From Luteipulveratus flavus (GTDB lineage: Bacteria; Actinomycetota; Actinomycetes; Actinomycetales; Dermatophilaceae): a stretch of DNA of 64,000 bases. Every line of letters begins with the position of its first letter. Within the stretch, counting starts at the first letter, position 1. Below are positions 51,809 through 61,787 of the stretch, one piece after another. The notes under the pieces are model-generated. The model searched no databases and had not been told where the DNA came from. It saw nothing but the letters and a program-made list of their open reading frames with translations. The stretch spans positions 1 to 64,000 of the forward strand of contig NZ_JAROAV010000008.1 in NCBI RefSeq assembly GCF_029439465.1. The letters run 5' to 3'. Made by a program: the position numbers and the translations under genes.

Positions 51809-52495
51809 TCACTTCTTGGTGATCGCCTCGCGCCACAGCAGCCGCACGATGCCCGGGGCCGGGTCCGTCGTCGTCACGGAGACCGCCCGGCCGATCGTGC
51901 CGTCGTCGGTGACAGCGCTCAGCAGGGCCGCCGCGAGGTCGGTCCGTGCCGTGAACATGCCGTCGGCGCCGTCGATCTCGTACGACGTGGGTCCGTCCGC
52001 GTCGAACAGACCGGAGGAGCGCACCGCCGTCCAGTGCAGGTCCGACGCACTCAGGATGGCCTCCATCCGGTGCATGTCGTCGTACAGGGTGCGGCCGAGG
52101 CGCCGGATCACCAGCGGCTCGAGGACGTTGTTGAAGAAGAAGGCGCCGGCCGGGCGGTAGCCGGGCTTCTGCACGTTCGAGCTGACGGCCACGACGCGCT
52201 TGATCCCGTGCCGGTGCATGGCCGCCGCGATGGTGGTCACCCCCTGGGAGTAGACCGAGATCGGCTGACGCGAGAACGGAACCCCCAGGATCGAGACCAC
52301 CGCGTCGGCGCCCTCGACCGCGTCGGCCACGGCGTCCGGGTCGGCGATGTCGGCCTGCGCCGTGGTGAGTCCTGGTCGTACGGCGATGGCGTCGGGCCGC
52401 CGGCTGACGGCGACGAGATCGTGCCCCGCCGCGAGCGCCTGATCGGTCAGATGACGACCCGTGGGGCTGCTGGCCCCGAAGACGGTGATCCGCAT
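51809..52495 (-). CDS. NAD(P)-binding oxidoreductase (NmrA/atypical SDR)
   Basis: A 228-residue Rossmann-fold protein. ITVFGASSPTGRHLTDQAL is the nucleotide loop, and VSILGVPFSRQPIS and KRVVAVSSNVQKPG follow the atypical SDR pattern of NmrA-like and flavin-reductase-like proteins. A classical Tyr-x3-Lys is not evident, so it may act as a redox sensor or a weak reductase. AGGAGGG precedes the ATG at 52495; the ATG at 52567 is not needed. It is divergent from the TetR regulator gene, its possible controller. Confidence 0.78.
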   Translation of the reverse strand: MRITVFGASSPTGRHLTDQALAAGHDLVAVSRRPDAIAVRPGLTTAQADIADPDAVADAVEGADAVVSILGVPFSRQPISVYSQGVTTIAAAMHRHGIKRVVAVSSNVQKPGYRPAGAFFFNNVLEPLVIRRLGRTLYDDMHRMEAILSASDLHWTAVRSSGLFDADGPTSYEIDGADGMFTARTDLAAALLSAVTDDGTIGRAVSVTTTDPAPGIVRLLWREAITKK

Positions 52496-52534
52496 GGTGA
52501 TTCCCTCCTGCGTGCCGGGCGTTCCGGCTCGGTG

Positions 52535-52578
52535 TTGACCCTCGTCGGCACGGCCACCAGAATTCAAACGTGCTGAAT
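52535..52578 (+). promoter_or_regulatory. Leaderless tetR promoter with overlapping operator
   Basis: TTGACC (52535-52540), a 17-bp spacer and CAGAAT (52558-52563) precede the GTG at 52570 by 6 nt. ATTCA (52562-52566) and TGAAT (52574-52578) form an inverted repeat that spans the -10, the transcription start and the start codon. TetR autorepression is likely. Confidence 0.6.
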
Positions 52579-53180
52579 AAATCCCGTGGCCGTCCCCGCG
52601 GCCGCCCGCGTACGCGCGAGCGCATCGCCGAGGTCGCCCGTCAGGAGTTCCTGGAGCACGGGTACCGGGGCGCGACCGTCCGCGGCATCGCCGCCGCCGC
52701 CGAGGTCGACTCGGCCCTGATCAGCTACCACTTCGGCTCCAAGGAGGCGTTGTTCGGCGAGGTCATGGAGCTGCAGTGCATCGGCGCACGCGGTCTGTCG
52801 GCGGCGTTCGAGGGCGACCTGGCGGGCCTGGCCGACCGCATCCTCGACGCCGTCACCTCCGCCTGGGAGGGCGACGCCGCGGCCCCGCCCGGCCTCGACG
52901 GCGCCGCGATGGGCCGGGAGGAGGTCATGATCGTGCTCCGCGGCTACCTGGAGTCGGAGGTGGTCGGCCGGCTTGCTGAATTCCTCGGCGGGACCGACGC
53001 TCGCGCCCGGGCCACCGCCGCCGCCACGGTCATCGGCGGCTTCATCTTCACCCGCTACCTCAACCCGCTGCCGAGCGTGCAGTCCCTCAGCTCCGGGGAG
53101 GCGCGAGCAATCCTCGAGCCCTCGCTGCGGGCCGCTCTGGCTCCGAGGGTGCCGCGACGCCCGTACGCGAGGATGGGCGC

Positions 53181-53184
<4 letters not shown>
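52570..53184 (+). CDS. TetR family transcriptional regulator
   Basis: A 204-residue regulator. The basic start KSRGRPRGRPRTRERI leads into the helix-turn-helix GATVRGIAAAAEVDSALISYHFGSKEALF. The C-terminal ligand domain has a TetR_C-like helical pattern (RATAAATVIGGFIFTRYL). Its GTG start overlaps a candidate operator, and its stop overlaps moxR by ATGA. It is divergent from an NAD(P)-binding oxidoreductase. The ligand is unknown. Confidence 0.87.
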
Positions 53185-54051
<867 letters not shown>

Positions 54052-54068
<17 letters not shown>

Positions 54069-55557
54069 GCCCGCCGCTCCCCCGCACGGGTCGGTCCTGG
54101 CGCGGCGACTCGTGCAGGTCGCCACGTCGCTGCGCGGGCACGGGGTGAAGGTCGGCACCAGCGAGATCGCCGACGCGGGCGCGGTCGTCCAGGCCCTCGG
54201 GCTCGACGACCGCGAGACGTTGCGCGAGGGGCTGGCGAGCGCGTTCCTGCGCCGGGCCGGGCAGCGCGGCGTCTTCGACGACGTCTTCGACATCTACTTC
54301 CCGGCCGGTGTGGGGTCCCGGTCCGGTACGCAGGCGGACCCGCCCACGCCGGACGCCGCACCGCGGGAGGTGGCGGCCTCCGTACGGGGCCTGCTGATGG
54401 AGGCGCTCGCGCGCGACGACCGGGCCGAGCTGGACCGGTTGGCCGCGCTGGCGCTGGACCGGCTCGGGGAGCTGGAGCGTGAGGGCGCCGGGTGGTCGGC
54501 GGCGCAGGCGCTGGAGCAGCTCGCACCCCAGACGGCGATCGCCGGTGCGCTGCAACGGGCCCGTCAGCTCGGAGCCGGGGGCGACGGGTCGCAGGACGAG
54601 GGTGAGCAGGGCGGCGGCAGCGGCACGCAGGGCTCGGGCAGCGGCGGCGGCTCCGGCGCAGGCTCCGCCGGGCGGGAGCAGCTGACGGACCGGATCGCCC
54701 GCGAGGAGATGCGCTCGCGGGTGGCGGCGTTCCGGCGCCGCGTCGAGACCGAGGCCCGCCGACGCAACGCCGAGGTCCGCGGCACCGAACGCATCTCGCG
54801 GTACGCCGTCCGGGACGCGTTCGAGCAGCGCGACTTCCTCGCTCCCGGTGGCGGCGAGCTGGCCCAGCTGCGGGCCGCCATCAACCCGCTCGCCCGCAAG
54901 CTCGCGGCGCGCCTCACGGCCCGGCGTCGCCAGCAGGCCCGCGGCACCATCGACGTACGGAAGACACTGCGACGCTCGATGTCGACCGGCGGCGTACCCC
55001 TCGACCCCGCGTACGCCCACCGCCGGCCGCACCGGCCGGACCTGGTGCTGCTGTGCGACGTGAGCGGCTCCGTGGCCGGGTTCTCGGGGTTCACGATGGC
55101 GTTGATGCAGGCGATCTCCGCGCAGTTCAACAAGATTCGCGTGTTCGCCTTCGTGAGTACGACCGACGAGATCACCGATCTGGTCCGGGCGGCGCGACCG
55201 GAGGACGACGTCGTGAGCGCGGCGCTGCGCACCCGGAAGGTGCTCGGCTGGGGAGCGAGCAGCTCGTACGGGCAGTCGTTGGACAGCTTCGCGGAGAAGT
55301 TCATGGACGCGGTCGGGCCGCGCAGCACCGTGCTGATCCTCGGCGACGCGCGCTCGAACTACGGGCTCCCCCGGCTGGAGACCCTGCGCACGATCCGCGG
55401 CCAGGCGCGGCACGTGGCCTGGCTCAACCCCGAGCCGGCGTCGTCCTGGGGCACCGGGGACTCGCTGGCCAAGGAGTACGCCCGGGTCGTGGACATGCAC
55501 GAGTGCCGCAACATCGACCAGCTGCGGGCGTTCGTCGGACGGGCGCTGCCGGTCTGA
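54052..55557 (+). CDS. VWA domain protein (CoxE-like)
   Basis: A 501-residue protein. The N-terminal ~180 residues form a helical domain, followed by a low-complexity Gly/Ser linker (~183-205). The VWA domain of CoxE type is at ~315-495: VLLCDVSGSVAGF supplies the MIDAS D-x-S-x-S near residue 336, with GWGASSSYGQSLDSF and LILGDARSNYG. It is the expected partner of MoxR at 53181-54068. GTG start, 17-nt overlap. A role in metal insertion or complex assembly is inferred from the family. Confidence 0.86.
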
Positions 55558-55572
55558 ACCCGGCTCGACGGC

Positions 55573-56994
55573 TCAGACGTCCGTGTCGGCGTACGCCGCC
55601 CGCAGGTGGCTGTCGTGCTCGACGAGCGCTCGGAGGATCGCGTCCATGCGGGCAACCGGGTGGTCGTCGGCGTCGTCGGACCGCATCTCTTCGACCGCGG
55701 CGGCGCTGACGTCGTGCTGGACGACGAGAGCAGGGACGGGGCGGTCGACCAGCCGGCCGTGCTCGCCGCCGATCGTGGCCGCCTCCGCGTCGGTGAGCGA
55801 GTCGAACCGGCTGCGCGCGAACGTCGCCACGACCGGGATCGTCGGGCCGACGAACCGGCTCGCCACCCGCCGGTCGGCCCGTCCGCGCCGGTAGCCCACC
55901 GTCGCGACCTGAGCACCACCCGCCAGCACCGCGTCGACGAACTCGCCCTGCGCGTCCGTCCCCATGGGGCCGTCCGGGGCGTCGGCGACGATCTCGACGC
56001 GCTCGACGACGCCCGGCGGCTGCGGAACGACCTCCAGGACGCCGTCGGCGGAGGGCGAGGCCAGGACGAACCGGCTCGACTCGGGTGAGGCGTGCTGCGC
56101 GTACGCCGTCAGGACCGTCGGGTCGAACACCGTCTCGGGGGGTTCGAGGACGCCTGCGGCCGCCGGGCCGTCGAGCCCGGCCGCGGCGTACACCGTGCGG
56201 GCGAAGTCGCCGATGCGGGTCGTCTCGTCGTACGGGTGGAAGGTCTCGGCCTCGATGACCGCGACCCACCCGTCCTCCTCGACCGGGACGAACGCGTCGT
56301 CGGACCGCCCGGTCGGGGCGAATCTCTCACCGTCCCAGGACAGCTCGGCGCCGGTGACTCCGTCGTAGATGCTCGCGCCGGTGTCGACGATCCACCGGGT
56401 GCCGCCGGCGCGGAGCGACGACGCGACGGCAGGACTGATGGTCGCGGCGGCGGGCGTGATGACTGCGAGCTGTCGTCCGTGCCGGTCGGCCCACTGCTGC
56501 TGCAGCACGAGCCACGGCGACAGCGTGAGCTCCTTGCGGGTCTGCACGACGACACCGACCTTCTCGTAGAGGGCGTCGGCCGGGCAGTCGAGAGACTCTG
56601 AATCCCGTTGCTGCATCACGGCTTCGGGCACGTCGACGGTGGCTCTGGCCGCGTCGGGGACAGTGGCGGCCGACAGTCGTTCGGCCCTCCCTCCGGCAGC
56701 ACTCGCCATCGCGCGGACGACATCGCGGACGAGCAGGTGCGGTGTCCCGTACGGCGGGATCGGTCCGTCTCCGGGTGCGCAGACCTCGGTGAGGAAGGAG
56801 GTCTCGTCCCCGTCGAGCGCGGCGCGCGAGCCGCTCACCCACAGACGGGGGCGGTCGGCGGCGTCCACGACCACAGCCCACTCGCCGCCGGTGTCGCCCC
56901 GGAGCGCGAGGTGGGGAACCTTATCGTTCAGCGCGGTCACGAGATGAGAGATGTCCACAGCTGTGGGTGAGCGAACGATCCAGTCCTCCGACAT
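55573..56994 (-). CDS. T7SS-locus protein, DUF6177-like
   Basis: A 473-residue soluble protein without a signal peptide or membrane helix. It resembles, from memory, the DUF6177 proteins that occur in actinobacterial ESX loci; the assignment is tentative. Blocks are VDISHLVTALNDKVPHLALR, WAVVVDAADRPRLWVSGS, PWLVLQQQWADRHGRQLAVI and VPVVATFARSRFDSLTDAE. It is divergent from two Esx genes across 68 nt, which supports a secretion-related role such as a chaperone or regulator. Function unknown. The convergent VWA gene ends 15 nt from its stop. Confidence 0.6.
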   Translation of the reverse strand: MSEDWIVRSPTAVDISHLVTALNDKVPHLALRGDTGGEWAVVVDAADRPRLWVSGSRAALDGDETSFLTEVCAPGDGPIPPYGTPHLLVRDVVRAMASAAGGRAERLSAATVPDAARATVDVPEAVMQQRDSESLDCPADALYEKVGVVVQTRKELTLSPWLVLQQQWADRHGRQLAVITPAAATISPAVASSLRAGGTRWIVDTGASIYDGVTGAELSWDGERFAPTGRSDDAFVPVEEDGWVAVIEAETFHPYDETTRIGDFARTVYAAAGLDGPAAAGVLEPPETVFDPTVLTAYAQHASPESSRFVLASPSADGVLEVVPQPPGVVERVEIVADAPDGPMGTDAQGEFVDAVLAGGAQVATVGYRRGRADRRVASRFVGPTIPVVATFARSRFDSLTDAEAATIGGEHGRLVDRPVPALVVQHDVSAAAVEEMRSDDADDHPVARMDAILRALVEHDSHLRAAYADTDV

Positions 56995-57062
56995 GGCCAG
57001 AATCGTTGCACGGACGCCGGGACGCCCTCGGCCGTCGAGACGACTGGGAGGCCACAGTGGGC

Positions 57063-57401
57063 ATGAAGTTCGACATGGGCGCCGACGCGCTCAGCAACCT
57101 CACCAAGGAGACCGGCACCTCGCACACCGACCTGGGCGACCTGCTCAAGGCCCTCGTCACCGCCGTCGAGCCCCTCGAAGGCAGGTTCAACGGCGCCGGC
57201 CGCACCGCGTTCGACAACTTCAAGTTCCGTGCCGACGACATCACCAAGGACCTCAACAGCGCCCTGGCCGCCATCAAGCACGGCCAGGAAGGCATGGGCC
57301 ACTCCTTCGACACGGGCGACAGCGAGGCCGGCGACAACGCCCGACACAACGAGTCCAAGGCCTCCTTCGACCGCGCCCGCTTCTCCGCCCGCGCGCACTG
57401 A
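57063..57401 (+). CDS. Esx/WXG100-like type VII secretion protein 1
   Basis: A 112-residue protein, a helix-turn-helix hairpin in the size range of WXG100 proteins. MKFDMGADALSNLTKETG starts helix 1; LEGRFNGAGRTAFDNFK is the turn region, where W-x-G is replaced by F-N-G; helix 2 is KFRADDITKDLNSALAAI. GGGAGG lies 11 nt before the ATG; a GTG 6 nt earlier is also possible. No signal peptide. It likely pairs with the 102-residue protein next to it and is secreted by EccC/EccD. Confidence 0.78.
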   Translation: MKFDMGADALSNLTKETGTSHTDLGDLLKALVTAVEPLEGRFNGAGRTAFDNFKFRADDITKDLNSALAAIKHGQEGMGHSFDTGDSEAGDNARHNESKASFDRARFSARAH

Positions 57402-57437
57402 ACCCCAACCCGTCTCGACCGATCAGGAGCCCCACTC

Positions 57438-57746
57438 ATGCCCGGAACCGACCGCATCTCCTACGACACCGGCGTCTCCAGCACCGTCCAGACCGACATC
57501 GGCTCCGTCGTCGGCCGCCTGGAAACCCTCATCAACACCCGCCAGGGCCAGGTCAACCGCGCCATGGCCGACTTCCAGGCCGACGGCGTCTCCGAGGACT
57601 ACCGCGCCGTCGAGCAGCGCTGGAACACCGCCTCCGGCGAGGTCCGCACCATCATCAACCTCGTCAAGAGCACCCTTGGCCTGAACGACGACACCGCTCT
57701 GAACGCCCAACGCCGCGCCCAGAACGCCGTTCACAACATCGGCTGA
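57438..57746 (+). CDS. Esx/WXG100-like type VII secretion protein 2
   Basis: A 102-residue helical hairpin protein. Helix 1 is TVQTDIGSVVGRLETLINTR; the turn is FQADGVSEDYRAVEQRWNT, with A-D-G in place of W-x-G; helix 2 continues to STLGLNDD. It follows the 112-residue Esx protein by 36 nt on the same strand. Adjacent pairs of this kind usually form a heterodimer. The C terminus lacks an obvious Y-x-x-x-D/E signal after helix 2. Confidence 0.78.
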   Translation: MPGTDRISYDTGVSSTVQTDIGSVVGRLETLINTRQGQVNRAMADFQADGVSEDYRAVEQRWNTASGEVRTIINLVKSTLGLNDDTALNAQRRAQNAVHNIG

Positions 57747-57770
57747 CCTGCCCGAGCCCGAAACAGGCTG

Positions 57771-60700
57771 CTACGCCGACGCTTCCGGCGCGCGCAGCAC
57801 GGTCTGCACCGTGCGGGTCGGCTCGCCGGTGCGGACGAGTACGGCCCGCCCGCGCGGTAGCGCCTGCGGCCGGAGCGATCCGAGCAGCATGCCCTCACTG
57901 CGGTCACCGGAGAACATCAGACCGGTCGCTCCCCCGTCGCGCACCGCCATGAAGAACTGCTCGTAGATGCCGCGCGACGCACCGGCGACCCGACGGGCGA
58001 GGACGACGTGCAGGTTGATCTCTTGGGCCATGCCGACGAACGACAGCAGCGGTGTGAACGGGCTCGAGCCGCCCGCCGTCACGACGTCGTAGTCGTCGAC
58101 CAGCAGCACGATCCGCGGTAGTGGTGCGGCGGACGGCACCGGTCCCTCGACCGACGTCGGGACGCGCTGCTGCAGCTCGGGCAGGATGGCGTGGACGAGC
58201 CGTTCGGCGAGTGCGGTGCTGGTGGCGTACCCACCGAGATACTCCTGCGGGATCACTCCCTGCAAGGTGCGCCGCGGGTCCACCACCGCGAAGACGAGCT
58301 CGTCCGGCGTGAGGCGGTCCGTCAACGACCGCGCGAGGTGGCGCAGCAGCGAGGTGCGCCCGGTGGACGCGTCGCCGAGCACCACCAGGCTGCCGTCGCG
58401 GCCGTCCAGGTCGAGGACCACCGTCTGGAGGTCGGACTCGTCGAGACCGAGCGCGACCTGCCCGGGTGCGGTCGGCGTACGCACGTCGTCGGGGGTGACG
58501 ACCTCGGGCAGCAACCGGATACGCGGTGCCCGCTCGCCCGTCCCCGACCGCAGCGCCGACGCCAGCGACTCGAACCCGTCCGCCGCGTCGTCACGGGTCG
58601 CGCTGCCGTCGATGCGAGGCAGGGCGATCTGCGCGAACAGCCCGCTGTCCAGCAGGCAGCGCCCGGGCACCTCCGCGGACAGGGTCTCGGCGAGCTTGCG
58701 GGCCACACCGGACTCCGAGGGATCGCCCAGCCGCAGCTCGATCTTCGTGCCGAAGAACGTCTGCTGGTTGAGGCGGACCTCGTTCCAGCGGCTGACCGTC
58801 GCGACGACGTGGATGCCGTACCCCGACCCGCGCCGCACCAGGTGCTGGACGGTGTCCTCGATCTCCTCGAACTCGTCGGTGATCTGCCCGAACCCGTCCA
58901 CGACCAGCACGACGTCGGCGAGCAGCGCGTCGTCGAGCTCGGGCGCCCTCCCCTCGGCCACGAGCGCCCTTGCAGCGTCCAGCGACTCGGCGCCGTACCG
59001 CTGGAACAGCAGCTCACGCTCGGCGAGGATCGCCCCCACCTCCTCGACCACGCGGCGGACGACCTCGCGGTCCATCCGGACGCCCACACCGCCGACGTTG
59101 GGCAGGCTGTCGAGCGAACCCAGGTTGGACGACAGCAGGTCGAGCACGAACACCGACACCTCGCTCGGGCTGTGCGTCAGCGCCAGTGAGGACACGATCG
59201 AGCGCAGCGTCGTGGTGCGCCCGGAGCGTGGGCCACCGATCACGAGCACGTTGCCGCCGGCCGAGGCGAGGTCCAGCTCCCACGCGCCCTGACGCTGCCG
59301 GCTCGGGTCGTCGAGCAGACCCAGGGGCACCCGCAGGTGTCGAGCTCGCTTGCACCGCAGACCGACTCGCGTGGCGGTCGGTCTGCCGCACACCTCGTCG
59401 AGGGTGACGGTCCTCGGCAGCGGCGGCAGCCAGACGGGCGCGCTCGTGCGCTCCACCTTCGCGAGCTGTTCGATGATCGTGCTGAGGACGGTCGGGCCCT
59501 GCGGCTCGTCGTCGCTCACCTCACCGTCGCTGTCCGCGGGCTCCCGCACCGCCGTCGCGTCGTGCTCCAGGACGGCGTACTGCGGCATCGGCAGGATCTC
59601 GGGTGCGGCGACCTCGAGCGACGTGTCCTCCTCCTCGGGCAACGGGCCGCTGACGTAGCCGGAGCGGAACCGGGTGTAGATGGTCGTGTCGACCTTGAGG
59701 TAGCCGTAGCCGGGCAGCGGCGGGAGCGAGAACGCGTCCGGCGCCTCCAGCACGGTGCGGCTCTCCGCCTCGGACAGCGTCCGCAGACCGATGCGGTAGG
59801 AGAGGTAGGTGTCCAGGCCGCGCAGCTTGCCGCCCTCGATCCGCTGGCTGCTCAGCAGCAGGTGCACCCCGATGGAGCGACCGATGCGCCCGATCGACAG
59901 GAACAATTCGATGAAGTCGGGTCGCGCCGTCAGCAGCTCGCCGAACTCGTCGATGATGACCAGCAGGTGCGGCAGCGGCGGCAGGTGCTCGCCCTGGCGC
60001 TTACGCTCCTTGCGCACCCGGCGGTACGCCGTGACGTCGGCCAGGTTGCCGGCGTCCTTGAGGACCTGCTGACGCCGCTTCACCTCGCCCTCGAGGCTCG
60101 CGTACACCCGCTCGACCAGGCCCGCGTCGTCGCTGAGGTTGGTGATGATGCCCGACACCTGCGGGGCACCCTCGAACGGCGCGAACGTCGCACCGCCCTT
60201 GTAGTCGACCAGCACCATCGTCACGTCGTCCGGGCCGTGGGTCGTCAGCAGGCCCAGCACGAGGGTGCGCAGCATCTCCGACTTGCCCGATCCGGTCGCG
60301 CCGATGCACAGTCCGTGCGGGCCCATCCCGAACTGTGCGGCTTCCTTCAGGTCGAGCATGACCGCAGCGCCCTGGTCGTCGGTGCCGATCGGTACGCGCA
60401 GGAACGCCGGCCGCGGACGCGCCGACCACGCCTCGTCCAGGTCGAGCCGCTCGATGTCGTCGACGCCCATCAGGTCGGCCGCCGCGAGCGCCTGCTGGCC
60501 CGCATCGTGCTCCAGGGAGTCGGGTGAGAGCCGGAGGGCGGCGAGCTCGCGCCCGAGCGCGTCGGCCTCCGCGAGGCCGAACGGGTCGACCGTCGTACGC
60601 CGCCGTTGCGGTTCGGCGTCGCGCCGCTCGTAGTCTTCCACGAGCGCGCGCACGCCTGATGCGTCCGCCGGCTCCTGGGTGATGCGGGTGGTGACGTCGT

Positions 60701-61787
60701 CGGGCTCGTCGAGCCGCGAGGCGACCAGGTGGATCACGGTGACGCCGACGTCGCCCAGCCGGGCTTCGCGGTCGCCGAGCGTCAGCTGGGACGGCGCCTC
60801 GCCGTGCGCGTCGTGCACGACCAGGACGCGCGCGAACCGTGAGGCGCGGTCGGAGGCGAGGAAGTTGCGGCTGAGCTCGGCGGAGGCCGACAGGCGCCGG
60901 TGCAGCTCGGAGCGCAGCAGCTGCTGGAGCGAGCCGATGTCGGGGACGACCCGGCGCATCGGGCCGGCGGCGGTGGTGTGGTCCTGGTCGGCCAGGTGCG
61001 GCAGCCACTGCATCCACGACCACCGGTCGATGCGGGCACGCGGGACGACCAGCGCCAGCCGTACGTCCTCCGGTGAGGAGAGCGTGGCCGCCTGGGCGAC
61101 GAGCACCCGCGCGACGTGCTCGACGAACGCGCGGTCGCCGACCACGCTGATGGTGCCGGCGCTGTCCAGGTCGACGGTCAGCGGCAGGTCGCCCGCGGTC
61201 GAGAAGCGGTCCTCCAGCCGGTTCAGCTGAGCTTCCATGAACTCGTCCGACAGCTGCATGGCGCCGTGATCGCCCTCGTGGCGGAACGTCGTGGTCCGGA
61301 CCGCACCGGTCCCGATGCGTGCCCTCAGGAAGTCGTCGTCGTCGCGGCGGCGCTCCCACAGCCGCTCCGGGGTGCGCGACACCGACAGCAGGGCGCGGGC
61401 CTGCGGGGCGGCGGTGCGCGACGCGCTCGTCACCGACTGCTCCGCCTCGCTCAGCGCAGCGCGCTGACGCTCCAGGTAGTCGAGGTAGCGGTCGCGCTGC
61501 TGCTGCCGGGTGCGGGCCGCCTTGCCGCGCTGGCTGAGCATCATCGCCACCGACGCGAGCAGCGTGAGGATCATCATCAGCGCGCCGACGGCGGCCAGGC
61601 TCGACCCGCGGAAGAGCATCATCACGGTCATCGAGGCGCCGGCCCCGAGCATCGGCGCCAGCATCAGCAGGCCGCGCAGCCCGGTGTCGCCCTCGGGCAG
61701 GCTCGGCGGTCGTTCGAGCGAACGTTCCTGGACCCCGGGTGGCCTCGGTGACGTGCGCGCCGGACGGTGAACGATGCGGGTACCCAT
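57771..61787 (-). CDS. eccC: Type VII secretion ATPase EccC (FtsK/SpoIIIE type)
   Basis: A 1338-residue protein with EccCa and EccCb joined. Two membrane helices near residues 30-80 precede a stalk (DUF-like ~100-430). Three FtsK/SpoIIIE domains follow: GATGSGKSEMLRTL (~residue 495) with LLVIIDEFGELL, then GGPRSGRTTTL (~850) and GDASTGRTSLL (~1139). The first has intact Walker A and B; the second and third have Arg in place of Lys in the P-loop, as often in substrate-binding EccCb domains. It powers secretion of Esx proteins. It starts 1 nt overlapping (TGATG) with the upstream MinD-like gene. Confidence 0.92.
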   Translation of the reverse strand: MGTRIVHRPARTSPRPPGVQERSLERPPSLPEGDTGLRGLLMLAPMLGAGASMTVMMLFRGSSLAAVGALMMILTLLASVAMMLSQRGKAARTRQQQRDRYLDYLERQRAALSEAEQSVTSASRTAAPQARALLSVSRTPERLWERRRDDDDFLRARIGTGAVRTTTFRHEGDHGAMQLSDEFMEAQLNRLEDRFSTAGDLPLTVDLDSAGTISVVGDRAFVEHVARVLVAQAATLSSPEDVRLALVVPRARIDRWSWMQWLPHLADQDHTTAAGPMRRVVPDIGSLQQLLRSELHRRLSASAELSRNFLASDRASRFARVLVVHDAHGEAPSQLTLGDREARLGDVGVTVIHLVASRLDEPDDVTTRITQEPADASGVRALVEDYERRDAEPQRRRTTVDPFGLAEADALGRELAALRLSPDSLEHDAGQQALAAADLMGVDDIERLDLDEAWSARPRPAFLRVPIGTDDQGAAVMLDLKEAAQFGMGPHGLCIGATGSGKSEMLRTLVLGLLTTHGPDDVTMVLVDYKGGATFAPFEGAPQVSGIITNLSDDAGLVERVYASLEGEVKRRQQVLKDAGNLADVTAYRRVRKERKRQGEHLPPLPHLLVIIDEFGELLTARPDFIELFLSIGRIGRSIGVHLLLSSQRIEGGKLRGLDTYLSYRIGLRTLSEAESRTVLEAPDAFSLPPLPGYGYLKVDTTIYTRFRSGYVSGPLPEEEDTSLEVAAPEILPMPQYAVLEHDATAVREPADSDGEVSDDEPQGPTVLSTIIEQLAKVERTSAPVWLPPLPRTVTLDEVCGRPTATRVGLRCKRARHLRVPLGLLDDPSRQRQGAWELDLASAGGNVLVIGGPRSGRTTTLRSIVSSLALTHSPSEVSVFVLDLLSSNLGSLDSLPNVGGVGVRMDREVVRRVVEEVGAILAERELLFQRYGAESLDAARALVAEGRAPELDDALLADVVLVVDGFGQITDEFEEIEDTVQHLVRRGSGYGIHVVATVSRWNEVRLNQQTFFGTKIELRLGDPSESGVARKLAETLSAEVPGRCLLDSGLFAQIALPRIDGSATRDDAADGFESLASALRSGTGERAPRIRLLPEVVTPDDVRTPTAPGQVALGLDESDLQTVVLDLDGRDGSLVVLGDASTGRTSLLRHLARSLTDRLTPDELVFAVVDPRRTLQGVIPQEYLGGYATSTALAERLVHAILPELQQRVPTSVEGPVPSAAPLPRIVLLVDDYDVVTAGGSSPFTPLLSFVGMAQEINLHVVLARRVAGASRGIYEQFFMAVRDGGATGLMFSGDRSEGMLLGSLRPQALPRGRAVLVRTGEPTRTVQTVLRAPEASA

